Shown here: piece by piece, positions 1 through 9,830 of the stretch
Layout of the letters: every line of letters begins with the position of its first letter
Numbering within the stretch: the first letter of the stretch is position 1
Notes under the pieces: generated by a model
What the model saw: the letters and a program-made list of their open reading frames with translations, nothing else
The model's database searches: none
What the model was told of the DNA's origin: nothing
Position numbers and translations under genes: made by a program
Source of the DNA: Draconibacterium sp.
GTDB taxonomy: Bacteria; Bacteroidota; Bacteroidia; Bacteroidales; Prolixibacteraceae
Direction of reading: 5' to 3'
Assembly (NCBI GenBank): GCA_016705335.1
Contig: JADIYN010000038.1
Span: forward strand, 1 to 63,538
DNA length: 63,538 nucleotides

Positions 1-1
1 A

Positions 2-340
2 TCGGCATACTATATAAAAGGTGGAACTGGCGATTTAAAGGCCACGTGGAGTGTTCCGCTGAAAAAGCCCGGTTATTTTGATGTTTACTATCATGTATAT
101 AAAGCCCGTAGTTGGGGAAGAGGAGGAGACAATAACGACAATAATGGTGATTACAATTTTACCATTTATGGTGATGAAGGCGCGCAGCAATCAACACTGG
201 ATGGCAAAAATGCCGAACCAGGCTGGAATCATTTGGGAACTTATTATTTTACAACTGATACAGCCTTGATTGAACTTTCAAATAAATCGGATGCAAAAAA
301 ACTGCTTTTTGCCGATGCAGTTAAATTGGTCGAACAATAA
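2..340 (+). CDS. C-terminal fragment of a golvesin/xanthan-lyase-type secreted protein
   Basis: The frame is open from the left edge to a TAA at 338-340, giving about 112 residues of a longer protein. The fragment is a beta-rich domain with GYFDVYYHVYKAR, a central GDYNFTIYGDEG strand pair and the ending GWNHLGTYYF...KLLFADAVKLVEQ. That pattern (GW..LG.y.F ... ADAvk.v) is typical of the golvesin C-terminal/xanthan lyase carbohydrate-binding-like domain. In Bacteroidota this domain sits at the end of large secreted polysaccharide-active or FAD-dependent proteins. The catalytic part lies outside the window, so substrate and enzyme class cannot be given. It ends 37 bp before the tolC-like gene and is probably the last gene of a separate unit. 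Confidence 0.6.
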   Translation, partial: SAYYIKGGTGDLKATWSVPLKKPGYFDVYYHVYKARSWGRGGDNNDNNGDYNFTIYGDEGAQQSTLDGKNAEPGWNHLGTYYFTTDTALIELSNKSDAKKLLFADAVKLVEQ

Positions 341-377
341 AATTCATACATAAATAATCTTATAAAATCGATAAAAA

Positions 378-1862
378 ATGCAAAGAATTGTATTATTGGG
401 AATGTTAATTTTTCTTGGCATTTCAGGGTTAATGGCTCAAGAAGCCTTAACCCTCGAAAAAGCCCTGAAAATTTCGGAAACAGGTAGCCCCGATCTCCAA
501 CTGTCATTATTGAATCTTGAACGATCGCAAAAAAACCTTGAGGCTCAGCGGGCAGCACTAAAATCACGTCTTTCGCTCGACGTAACACCGGTGAACTACA
601 GTAATCAACGACGGTTTGATACACGAACTTCCGAATGGTACACCAACGAAAGCTGGACATCAAATGCCAGGTTTCTTATATCGCAACCCATTTTGCCAAC
701 CGATGGAACAATCTCATTGTCAAATGATTTTGGATGGCAAAACAGTACTTCCGATGCGAATAATGTTACATCAAAAAGGTTCTATAACAATCTGTATTTA
801 AACTTAAATCAACCTTTGTTTACCTACAACCGGTTGAAAATTCAATTGAAGGAACTGGAGCTGAACCTTGAAAATGCAAATATCAGTTATGCATTGCAGC
901 GCCTGAACCTCGAAAGAAACGTAACCCAGTTTTTTTACAATGTTTTTATGGCACAGAAAAATTTGGAAATTGCTAAAGAAGAATTGGCAAATACACAAAA
1001 AAGTTACGACATTATCAAGAATAAAGTTGACGCGGGATTAGCTGCAAAAGAAGAATTTTACCAGGCCGAACTAAATCTTGCAACTTCAAAATCGACTTTG
1101 CAGAACAATGAAGTAAATTTCGAAAATGCTAAAGACCAGCTAAAACTTTACCTGGGAATGGATTTGTATGAAGATATAATTGTGCTTGCCGACATAGAAG
1201 CAAACCCGGTACAGGTAGATCTTGACAAAGCTATTGAAAACGGATTAGAATCAAGAATGGAACTACGCCAACGAGAAATAGACGTGGAAACAAGCCAGTT
1301 TGCATTGATAGAAACAAAATCGCTCAATGAATTCCGTGGCGACATGAATTTGCGCTTTGGATTTTCGGGAGATAATGAAAACGTTGGACAGGTTTACAAA
1401 TCGCCAACGAGAAGCCCCTCTGTAAATATCGGTTTCAATATCCCCATTTTCGACTGGGGCGAAAAGAAAGCCCGGATTGCAGCGCAGGAAGCAACAATTA
1501 AATCGCAGGAACTAAATTTATCGGAAGAGAAAAAGCAAATTATAATTGGCATTAGACAGGTTTACCGAAATCTAAGAAACCAGTTAAATCAAATAGATAT
1601 TGCCAAACAAAGTGATATAAATGCACAGTTAACTTATGAAATCAACCTCGAAAGATACCAAAATGGCGACCTTACCAGCATGGATTTAAACTTGTTTCAA
1701 ACGCAGCTTTCATCAAAAAAACTTGAACTGGCACAATCGCTGATCAACTACAAAATCGAACTTTTAAATTTGAAGATTCAGTCACTTTACGATTTTGAAA
1801 CAGGTGCACCAATTTTACCTGCCGAATTATATTTGAATAAAAACAACACAACTGAAAAATAA
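378..1862 (+). CDS. TolC family outer-membrane efflux protein
   Basis: A 494-aa outer-membrane channel component of a tripartite efflux pump. Residues 1-20 (MQRIVLLGMLIFLGISGLMA) form a Sec signal peptide. The mature protein has the two-fold repeat of the OEP family: long coiled-coil helices around 30-240 and again around 275-460, rich in Gln, Asn, Leu and Glu (for example NLERSQKNLEAQRAALKSRL, FYQAELNLATSKSTLQNNEV), separated by beta-strand segments such as MNLRFGFSG and VNIGFNIPIFDWG. The length is normal for the family. It starts the operon tolC-adaptor-RND-RND/ABC-permease, only 7 bp before the adaptor gene, and presumably provides the exit duct for both pumps. The substrate is unknown. 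Confidence 0.93.
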   Translation: MQRIVLLGMLIFLGISGLMAQEALTLEKALKISETGSPDLQLSLLNLERSQKNLEAQRAALKSRLSLDVTPVNYSNQRRFDTRTSEWYTNESWTSNARFLISQPILPTDGTISLSNDFGWQNSTSDANNVTSKRFYNNLYLNLNQPLFTYNRLKIQLKELELNLENANISYALQRLNLERNVTQFFYNVFMAQKNLEIAKEELANTQKSYDIIKNKVDAGLAAKEEFYQAELNLATSKSTLQNNEVNFENAKDQLKLYLGMDLYEDIIVLADIEANPVQVDLDKAIENGLESRMELRQREIDVETSQFALIETKSLNEFRGDMNLRFGFSGDNENVGQVYKSPTRSPSVNIGFNIPIFDWGEKKARIAAQEATIKSQELNLSEEKKQIIIGIRQVYRNLRNQLNQIDIAKQSDINAQLTYEINLERYQNGDLTSMDLNLFQTQLSSKKLELAQSLINYKIELLNLKIQSLYDFETGAPILPAELYLNKNNTTEK

Positions 1863-1869
1863 TTAAAAA

Positions 1870-2879
1870 ATGAAGAATATTAAACTACTATTAATGATGG
1901 CTGCTGTGGGAGTGGCCGCAATTTCCTGCAACAATCAACCGCAGTCTGAATCAACAGAACTGGCAGTTCCTGTTTCCGTCGAGAATGTGAAAAAGAGCAG
2001 TATCAGCCAGTATATTAATACAACCGGCACTGCAATGGCAATTTATGAAACTGATTTAACTTCGGAAGTTACCGGCGAATATAATTTGCAAACAAATCCG
2101 GCAACCGGAAAACCTTTAAATTAGGCGACAGGATAAAAGAAGGACAGGTTATTATTCGTTTTGAAGATAAAGAATATGTAAACGGACTGGCAATTGACGC
2201 CAAAAAACTCAACCTCGATATCTCAAAGGACGAATATGAAAAGCAAAAATCGCTGTACGAAAAAGGTGGAGTTACTTTGCGCGAACTTCGCAATTCGGAA
2301 GTTTCAAGAACAAGTGCACAATATGATTTCGAAAGCGCTGAAATCAGACTGGCAAAAATGAATATTTCAGCTCCGTTTTCAGGTGTTATTGTTGAATTGC
2401 CATACTATACAAAAGGAACACGCGTAACTTCGGGCCAACCCATGGTAAGCCTTATGAGTTACGACAAAATGTATGTCGATATCAACCTTCCCGAAAAAAG
2501 CATTTCAGAAGTGAAACTTGGTCACGAAGCTTTAATTACTAATTATACCATTGCTGAAGATACTTTGGTTGGAACAGTTAGCGAACTATCGCCAATGATT
2601 AGTTCCGAAACACGCACTTTTAGCGGCAAATTGCTGATCAACAACCCCGATTTAAAATTACGTCCCGGAATGTTTGTGAAAGCCGACATTATTACTGCGA
2701 AAAAGGACAGCGTAATCGTAATCCCTAAAAATATAATATTAACAGGAAACCGCGGCAAATATGTGTTTGTAGTTGAACGCAACAGTGCTGCCGACGATCG
2801 CCAAATTGTTACAGGCATCGAAAATAAAGATTATGTTGAAGTTGTGGAAGGGCTGAGTGTTAACGACAGGAAAATTTGA
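1870..2879 (+). CDS. RND efflux periplasmic adaptor lipoprotein (HlyD/MFP family), frameshifted
   Basis: Membrane-fusion protein linking the inner-membrane pump to the TolC-like channel. It starts at the ATG at 1870 with a lipoprotein signal (MKNIKLLLMMAAVGVAAISC), so it is probably lipid-anchored in the periplasm. One A appears to be missing in the A run at 2109-2112. The first frame ends at 2124, while the next frame continues KTFKLGDRIKEGQVI and on through the helical hairpin, the lipoyl-like half (ISAPFSGVIVELPYYTKGTRV), the beta-barrel and the membrane-proximal domain. The restored protein is about 336 aa. A second oddity is the TGA at 2877: the same frame continues LTAIDENNSLRIG to a TAA at 2919-2921, which looks like a family-typical C-terminus, so this stop may also be an error. 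Confidence 0.85.
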
Positions 2880-2965
2880 CTTACGGCAATCGATGAAAAT
2901 AATTCTTTAAGAATCGGGTAAATTGTTATGAACAAAATTATTAAGTATTGGTCTTTTACACCTCT

Positions 2966-3046
2966 TTATCCCCTCAAGGGGAGAATTGCAACAAAATATG
3001 ATTGCATGACATTTGGAGCAATTACCCCATTGAGGGGGTAGGGGGT
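2966..3046. repeat. Intergenic inverted-repeat element (CCCCTCAAGGGG type)
   Basis: Between the adaptor and the first RND gene lie two arms, each with a C-run/G-run hairpin. The left arm has CCCCTCAAGGGGAGAATTGC from 2970. The right arm, read on the opposite strand, has CCCCTCAATGGGGTAATTGC. Each arm is a small hairpin and the two together form a larger inverted repeat. A related element occurs at 59047-59140. This is consistent with a dispersed non-coding palindromic repeat common in Bacteroidota; a role in transcript stability is possible but unproven. Confidence 0.6.
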
Positions 3047-3079
3047 TGTAAAATCGGTACTTATATGAAAATTAGTATT

Positions 3080-6000
3080 ATGAAGAAATTAACACAATTT
3101 TCTGTCAATTACCCGGTAACAATAATGATGGTGGTTTTGGGGGTCATCCTCTTGGGCTACATTTCATTTGATAAACTGGGTGTTGACCTTTTCCCTGACT
3201 TAAATTCGCCACGCATTTTTGTGGAAATTAAATCAGGCGAACGCCCTCCCGAGGAAATGGAAAAACAGTTTGTTGAGGGAATTGAGGCACTTTCGATGCG
3301 TCAGTCGGGCGTTACCCAGGTAACTTCGGTTTCAAAAGTCGGTTCGGCACAAATAACAGTTGAATATGCCTGGAACAAAGACATGGACGAAGCATTTCTC
3401 GACCTTCAAAAATCGTTGAACACGCTAACCCAGAATTCAGAAATAGAGGAACTAAAAATTACGCAACACGACCCGAATACCTCTCCCGTAATGGTTGTTG
3501 GTTTAACACATTCCGAAATAAAGGACATGAACGAAATCCGCAAAGTTGCCGAAAGTTATATTCGGAATGAATTGGTTCGTTTAGAGGGTGTTGCCGAAGT
3601 CGAACTTGCCGGACAGGAAGAGAGCGAAGTTGTAATTTCAACCGATATGTACAGGCTGGAAGCGCAAAATCTTTCGCTCGACGAAGTAAGCACGCGCATT
3701 CAGAATTTCAACCGCAATGTTTCCGGAGGCCGTATCAGCGAACTCGGAATGCAATATATTGTAAAAGGTGTGAGCATGTTGCGCGATAAGGAAGATTTTG
3801 AAAACCTTATAGTTGGATACAAAGCAACCCGTGTTGTCTCAGATGGACAAACTTCAGTTGAAAGAGCTCCCATTTTCCTGAAAGACGTAGCAACTGTTGC
3901 GTATGGGAATAAAGAACCGCTAAATATTGTTCATGTAAATGGCGAACGTTGTGTGGGCCTTTCTATCTATAAAGAAACAAAATACAATACAGTAAAATCG
4001 GTAGAGCAAATAAAAGAGGCAATGGTGAATATTGAAAAAGCTTTGCCAGGTTATAAACTCACACAGGTTACCAACCAGGGGAAATTTATCAGCGATGCGA
4101 TTGGCGAAGTGCAGGATACAGCATTGATCGGGATTTTACTCGCAGTAGTTATTTTATTCCTCTTCTTGCGAAGGATTGGTGTAACATTAATTGTAAGTGT
4201 TGCGATCCCAATTTCGGTTATTGCCACATTCAATTTAATGTATTTCAACCACCTCACTATTAACATAATGACATTGGGAGGACTTGCGCTTGGCGCGGGT
4301 ATGTTGGTTGATAATGCCATTGTGGTAATGGAAAACATTTTCCGAAACCACGAAAACGGGATGAGTGTGCGTGATGCCGCAATCAGTGGAACTGCTGAAG
4401 TTGGCGGAGCAATTACTGCATCAACTTTAACAACAATTGTTGTATTTCTCCCAATTGTTTATTTGCACGGTGCATCGGGTGAACTGTTTAAAGATCAGGC
4501 CTGGACTGTCGCATTTTCTTTGATTTCATCGTTGTTTGTAGCCATTTTCCTTATCCCGATGTTATATCACAGAATTTACAGGAACAAAACACTGAAACGT
4601 AAAGTTAAATCGGTAAAAGTTGGCAGTTACGGGCGATTTCTCGAAAGTATTTTAAATTTTAAATGGGTTGTAATAATTGTGTCAACTGTGTTGGTTGCCG
4701 CTTCGGCATTATTGATTCCAATGATTGGTACCGAATTTATGCCCAAAACTGAATCGCGCGAATTTACTATCGAAATGAAATTGCAGGAAGGCACTGAGCT
4801 TGTACGCACTGATGCTATGGTGAAAAATATTGAAGAGGTTTTGACCGATTATCTCGGAGAAAACCTCGAAACAATTTATTCTCAAGCCGGACCTTCTTCA
4901 GGAATTTCAGGCGACGAGAGCACAGTTTTTGAAGGCGAAAATACTGCGGAAATTATGGTAATCCTTAAAAAGGGATCTACCATTTCAACCGAATCGGTAA
5001 TTGCATCAATTGATCAATTGACGTCGAATATTGAAGGGTTGGAAGTTGCATTTAAACAGGAGCAAAGTTCATTAAGTTCAATCCTTGGAACAAGTGAAGC
5101 ACCTTTGGTTGTTGAAGTGCGTGGAGAAGATTTGGATGAAATTGAATCGGTGGTGAATCAGGTTAAAGAGAAATTGACAGGAAATGAAAAACTCTTTAAC
5201 GTACAAACATCAATTGAAGACGGTGCGCCTGAAGTAGAAATTAAAGTTGACAGAGTCAGGGCAGGAATGTACAATATTGACATTAATACTGTGGTTACCC
5301 AGATACAGGATCAGTTGGAAGGAAAAACTGCCGGACAGCTCGAACGTGATGGAGAAATGCGCGATATTTCAATTAAAGTGCCTGAAAAAAGCCTCAACCA
5401 GGTAAATGATTTAATGATTACCTCAGGCGACCAGGTTTTTAGGTTAAACGAAATTGCCGACATTACTTTGGAAACTTCTCCTAAGGAAATCATCAGGCGC
5501 AATCAAAACCGAATAGGTAAAGTCACAGCACAAATCGATAAAGGTGTTGCCCTTGACAAAGTTGCTGCCGAAGTTCGCGAAGCAGTTGGAACTATTGATC
5601 TTCAACCCAACTACCGTATTCAGGTTACCGGTGAAGAAGAAAAACGGCAGGATTCGATGAACAACCTTGGGTTTGCATTAATACTTTCGGTGATTCTTGT
5701 GTACATGGTTTTGGCTTCTCAGTTTGAGTCGCTTGTGCATCCCTTTACAATTTTGCTTACAATTCCGCTTGCATTTGTGGGTACCATTTTAACTTTCCTG
5801 ATATTGGGTAAAACCTTTAACATCATGGCAATTATCGGGGTAATTATGTTGGCGGGAATCGCCGTAAACAACTCCATAATACTGGTTGACCGCATTAATC
5901 AGTTAATGCTGGATGGATTGGATCGGAAAAATGCAATTATTCAGGCAGGGCAACAACGAATCAGACCGATAATCATGACAAGTTTAACAACAATCCTTGC

Positions 6001-6172
6001 TTTGTTACCATTAACAATCGGTTTTGGCGAAAGTGCTTCATTGCGTTCACCAATGGCGCTGGCGGTAATTGGTGGTTTAACAACTTCAACTCTGTTGACT
6101 CTAGTTGTAATTCCTTGCGTATTTGATGTGCTCGACAGGTTTAAAGGTTTGTTTTCAACTACAAAAGAATAG
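3080..6172 (+). CDS. Efflux RND transporter permease subunit (HAE1/AcrB-like)
   Basis: Proton-driven inner-membrane pump of the RND superfamily. The ATG at 3080 (MKKLTQFSVNYPVTIMMVVL) places the first membrane helix at residues 10-28 and gives about 1030 aa, the usual family length. Upstream in-frame starts (3065, or a non-ATG start inside the repeat element) are less likely. Visible features are the PEEMEK(x)nVE porter-domain motif near 50-60, TM4 with GGLALGAGMLVDNAIVVMENIFR (the aspartate that carries protons, followed by Asn instead of a second Asp) and a symmetric second half ending in LLTLVVIPCVFD. It is intact. With a single adaptor for two RND genes, a hetero-oligomeric MdtBC-like pump is possible (inference). 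Confidence 0.95.
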   Translation: MKKLTQFSVNYPVTIMMVVLGVILLGYISFDKLGVDLFPDLNSPRIFVEIKSGERPPEEMEKQFVEGIEALSMRQSGVTQVTSVSKVGSAQITVEYAWNKDMDEAFLDLQKSLNTLTQNSEIEELKITQHDPNTSPVMVVGLTHSEIKDMNEIRKVAESYIRNELVRLEGVAEVELAGQEESEVVISTDMYRLEAQNLSLDEVSTRIQNFNRNVSGGRISELGMQYIVKGVSMLRDKEDFENLIVGYKATRVVSDGQTSVERAPIFLKDVATVAYGNKEPLNIVHVNGERCVGLSIYKETKYNTVKSVEQIKEAMVNIEKALPGYKLTQVTNQGKFISDAIGEVQDTALIGILLAVVILFLFLRRIGVTLIVSVAIPISVIATFNLMYFNHLTINIMTLGGLALGAGMLVDNAIVVMENIFRNHENGMSVRDAAISGTAEVGGAITASTLTTIVVFLPIVYLHGASGELFKDQAWTVAFSLISSLFVAIFLIPMLYHRIYRNKTLKRKVKSVKVGSYGRFLESILNFKWVVIIVSTVLVAASALLIPMIGTEFMPKTESREFTIEMKLQEGTELVRTDAMVKNIEEVLTDYLGENLETIYSQAGPSSGISGDESTVFEGENTAEIMVILKKGSTISTESVIASIDQLTSNIEGLEVAFKQEQSSLSSILGTSEAPLVVEVRGEDLDEIESVVNQVKEKLTGNEKLFNVQTSIEDGAPEVEIKVDRVRAGMYNIDINTVVTQIQDQLEGKTAGQLERDGEMRDISIKVPEKSLNQVNDLMITSGDQVFRLNEIADITLETSPKEIIRRNQNRIGKVTAQIDKGVALDKVAAEVREAVGTIDLQPNYRIQVTGEEEKRQDSMNNLGFALILSVILVYMVLASQFESLVHPFTILLTIPLAFVGTILTFLILGKTFNIMAIIGVIMLAGIAVNNSIILVDRINQLMLDGLDRKNAIIQAGQQRIRPIIMTSLTTILALLPLTIGFGESASLRSPMALAVIGGLTTSTLLTLVVIPCVFDVLDRFKGLFSTTKE

Positions 6173-6275
6173 AACACTTTATATTGAACATGAAAAAACT
6201 TATAAGACATAGATTCCGATTCGGAAAACAAAACTTCGGTATTCCGACTTCGGTCTTCCGTCTAATTCTTACAAT

Positions 6276-9200
6276 ATGAAATTCATCATCCATAGAAAAA
6301 TATTCATCAGCATGGTATTTCTGGGGCTTACCGTTTTGGGGTATGTCTCCTACAAAAGATTGCCGGTAGAACTGCTTCCAAATGCCGAATTGCCGATGCT
6401 TTTTGTTCAAATACAATCACGTATCGAGGTCGATCCAAAGTACATGGAAAACCAGGCGGTTATTCCAATCGAAGGCGCAATCGGTACAATGGAAGGAATT
6501 GAAAGCATCGAATCAAATTTGAACAACCGGTCGGCAACAATCCAGGTTAATTTTGAACAGAATGTTGACACAAAATACACCTTCCTTAAACTCCAGGAAA
6601 AAATTGACCAGGTTACCGACAATATCGATGAAAACTTCATTGTAACAGTTAACAAGGTTGACATTCAGCAGCTTACCAATCAATTTATGGAGTTGCAAAT
6701 CAGGGGGACAGGTGGCACCGACCGCCTCCGGAATATTGTTGACAAAGAAATTCTGGCCAATATTGAAAATACCGATGGAATAGCTTCTGTTACAGTGTTT
6801 GGTGGTAAAGAACGTTCAATTGAAGTTACTTACGATTTGGCTGCTTGTGATGCCTATAAAATTACTCCTTCGCAAATCAGGAACGCAATCAACAGCAACT
6901 CCCGTAACCGCGTTTTTACCGGTTATCTGCACGATTCAAACAAGCAATATTTTGTGCATGTTACAGCTGAATATGACAAGGTTTCGGACATTGAAAACAT
7001 AATAGTTGCCACTGGACCGGTGTATTTGAAGGATGTAGCCGATGTTTATTTTGGGGTAAAGGAAGAAGAAACAATTAGTCGCGTAAACGGGTTGGATGCC
7101 GTTTCAATGACACTCGTGAGCGATTCGCAGGCTAATAAAATTGAACTCTCTCACCGTGTTGCTGAAGAAATTGCGGAGCTGAACAAAAAACTGGCATCAA
7201 AGGATGTTGAAATTGTGGTGCAGACCAACCAGGCCGAAACCATGGAAAAAAACATTGACCAAATGATAGATTTGGCTTTGGTCGGCGGGCTGTTGGCAAT
7301 TTTTGTGCTTTGGATGTTTCTAAAAAATTTCCGCATTGTTTCTTTTATGGCAATGGGAATTCCCGTTTCGGTTTTCACAGCTTTTAACCTGTTTTATGCC
7401 TTTAACATTTCAGTAAATAGTTTAACGCTTGTAGGTTTGGTTCTTGCAATCGGAATGTTGCTCGACAACAGTGTTGTTGTGCTCGAAAATATTTACCGGC
7501 TTGCGGGGAAAAGGTACGATGCCGACCTTGCTGTAACCCAGGGAACTAAGGAAGTGATGCGCTCAATAGTTGCTTCGACTCTAACAACAATAATCGTTTT
7601 CCTGCCCTTTCTTTTTTCTTCGGAATTCATGATCCGGCTTTTGGGCGATAATATTGGTGTTTCAGTTATTTCAACGATCATAATTTCATTGTTTGTGGCG
7701 ATTTTACTTGTGCCAATTGGCGCCCATATTTTGCTGAAAGGGAAACGTTCGGGGAACATTTTCTACGAGAAAGTAACAACAAACAACCGGATTATTCAAA
7801 TCTATGTACTGCTTCTAAAATCGAGTATGCGCAATCCTGCATCAACAATTATTGGTGCAATAGTGTTGTTTTTCCTTACAATTTTTATCATTCTGGCAGT
7901 TAGTGTAAACAGTTTGGATGAGGTGGAAGAAACTCAGTTTTCCATTTATGTTACAATGCCAACCGGATCAACGCTTGAAAGTACCGACCTTGTTGTTGCC
8001 GATGTTGAATCGCGGTTAGCTGAGATTGCCGAGAAAAAGGATTTGGTTTCAAGAATACAACAGGAAGAAGCCATTTTAACCTTCGTGTTAAAAGAAGACT
8101 ATAAAGATATTGACAACCGTACAATTGCCGAAATCAAATCGGATGTTGAAGGCCGGGTTAATAATATTGGCAATGCCGAAATAAGTTTAACTGCTCCTAC
8201 TTCAAGCGCCAGTTTTGGGGGTGGCAGCCGTTCAGGTACTGAAGGTTTCAGCAATTTCATGGGAATTGGGTCAAATAGCGAACGGGTGGTAATAAAAGGC
8301 GAAGATTTCGATGTGATGAAGGGCGTAGCCGAAGATCTTGAATATTATATCGAAGATTTGGAATCAATCCGGCGGGCAAATATCAGTGTTGCCAGCAACC
8401 GGCCTGAAGTGCACCTCTATTTCAACCAAATGTTGCTCACCGAATATGGAATCAACCTGAATAACATTGCCTCTGAACTTGGATCATTTTCACGCGAATT
8501 TACATCAGGTGTCAACTTCAACCAGGGAACTGAGGAATATGAAATCATCATAAAACAAAAACTCACCGAAAAGGAAGAAGAAGAACAAACCGAAAAGGGA
8601 ATTGAAGATCTGCAACTTTTGCAAATCAATAATTCACAAGGCGCAACCTACGATTTAAAAGATATTGCCGATTTGGTGTATGCCAGCGGAACTTCAAGTA
8701 TCCGGCGCATCGATCAGGAAAAAGAAATTGAATTGAGTTACAGTTTTGTCTCTGAAGCCGAATCGTCAAAAGACCTTTTGGAAGCTTACAGAATGGAAAT
8801 TGACGACATTGTCAGTTCTTATAAACTTCCTCCCGGTGTGGCAGTTGAAGTAATTCACGAGGAAGATCAGTTTTCAGAGTTTTACTTTCTGATTGGCGCC
8901 GCATTTATCATCATTTTCATGGTGCTTGCCGCTGTTTTCGAATCGGTGGTTACCCCGTTTGTACTCATGTTTTCGGTGCCGCTGGCCGCAATCGGTTCAT
9001 TTATCGGATTAATTGTTACAGGCAATAGTTTGTTTAACGCAAACACCTTAATGGGTTTTATAATACTGCTCGGTGTTGTTGTAAACAATGGAATTATACT
9101 AATCGACTACACAAATATTCTCCGCAAACAAGGTCACCGGAAATCACGGGCTTTAATAACCGCCGGACTTTCGCGGGTGCGACCCATATTAATAACCGCC

Positions 9201-9830
9201 GGAACTACAATTGTTGCTTTATTCCCGCTGGCAATGGGAACTTCGGAATATGTAGGCGCAATCGGCGCACCATTTGCAATTACTGTAATTGGAGGTTTGT
9301 CGTTAAGCACCTTGCTGACTTTGGTTTTTATTCCCACACTTTTTGCCGGGCTCGAAAATGCCATTAACTGGATGAAATCGCTGCACTGGGCATTGAAAAT
9401 TGGTATGGCAATCGTGTTTGTGGCCGGTTCGGGTTATGTTTATTTCAAAGTTGATACATTTATCTGGCAACTGCTCGATTTTATGTTGCTTGTTATTCTA
9501 GTGCCCGGTATTGTGGCTTTTGTGATGACAAGTTTGCGCAATGCAAGCGCAAAAGTGATTGGCGATAACGATACAATTAGAATTGAAGTACGCAAATTGG
9601 TAAAGATTTACGACCGCGACAGCCGTTTTGTGCGCGAGTGGAAATCAGGTATCAAAATCAGGGAACGTGCCGGACTTTTAAAAGATTACAAAAAATTACG
9701 CGACTTTAATGATTTGGTTTGGCAACTCCCATTGTTCGGGTTTCTTGTATATTTTACTTTTATTTATATAGAAAGTAATTTCTGGATGTGGATACTTTCA
9801 CACCTGGTATTCTTCTTCTTTTTGCGTTAA
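6276..9830 (+). CDS. Second RND permease, with C-terminal extension running into an ABC ATPase (RND part)
   Basis: RND-superfamily pump starting at the ATG at 6276. Residues 1-1030 cover the normal architecture: TM1 at 9-28, porter domain (RSATIQVNFEQNVDTKYTFLKLQEK), TM4 with GLVLAIGMLLDNSVVVLENIYR, a linker rich in Gly/Ser near 650 and a second half ending STLLTLVFIPTLFAGLEN. About 150 further residues follow with two to four extra hydrophobic segments (IGMAIVFVAGSGYVYF, LLDFMLLVILVPGIVAFVM, LPLFGFLVYFTFIYIE). The frame stops at 9830, but a T run at 9819-9823 appears one base short. Restoring it joins this frame to the ABC ATPase that follows, for a predicted single chain of about 1576 aa. 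The RND assignment is firm; the fusion is a strong inference. Confidence 0.92.
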   Translation: MKFIIHRKIFISMVFLGLTVLGYVSYKRLPVELLPNAELPMLFVQIQSRIEVDPKYMENQAVIPIEGAIGTMEGIESIESNLNNRSATIQVNFEQNVDTKYTFLKLQEKIDQVTDNIDENFIVTVNKVDIQQLTNQFMELQIRGTGGTDRLRNIVDKEILANIENTDGIASVTVFGGKERSIEVTYDLAACDAYKITPSQIRNAINSNSRNRVFTGYLHDSNKQYFVHVTAEYDKVSDIENIIVATGPVYLKDVADVYFGVKEEETISRVNGLDAVSMTLVSDSQANKIELSHRVAEEIAELNKKLASKDVEIVVQTNQAETMEKNIDQMIDLALVGGLLAIFVLWMFLKNFRIVSFMAMGIPVSVFTAFNLFYAFNISVNSLTLVGLVLAIGMLLDNSVVVLENIYRLAGKRYDADLAVTQGTKEVMRSIVASTLTTIIVFLPFLFSSEFMIRLLGDNIGVSVISTIIISLFVAILLVPIGAHILLKGKRSGNIFYEKVTTNNRIIQIYVLLLKSSMRNPASTIIGAIVLFFLTIFIILAVSVNSLDEVEETQFSIYVTMPTGSTLESTDLVVADVESRLAEIAEKKDLVSRIQQEEAILTFVLKEDYKDIDNRTIAEIKSDVEGRVNNIGNAEISLTAPTSSASFGGGSRSGTEGFSNFMGIGSNSERVVIKGEDFDVMKGVAEDLEYYIEDLESIRRANISVASNRPEVHLYFNQMLLTEYGINLNNIASELGSFSREFTSGVNFNQGTEEYEIIIKQKLTEKEEEEQTEKGIEDLQLLQINNSQGATYDLKDIADLVYASGTSSIRRIDQEKEIELSYSFVSEAESSKDLLEAYRMEIDDIVSSYKLPPGVAVEVIHEEDQFSEFYFLIGAAFIIIFMVLAAVFESVVTPFVLMFSVPLAAIGSFIGLIVTGNSLFNANTLMGFIILLGVVVNNGIILIDYTNILRKQGHRKSRALITAGLSRVRPILITAGTTIVALFPLAMGTSEYVGAIGAPFAITVIGGLSLSTLLTLVFIPTLFAGLENAINWMKSLHWALKIGMAIVFVAGSGYVYFKVDTFIWQLLDFMLLVILVPGIVAFVMTSLRNASAKVIGDNDTIRIEVRKLVKIYDRDSRFVREWKSGIKIRERAGLLKDYKKLRDFNDLVWQLPLFGFLVYFTFIYIESNFWMWILSHLVFFFFLR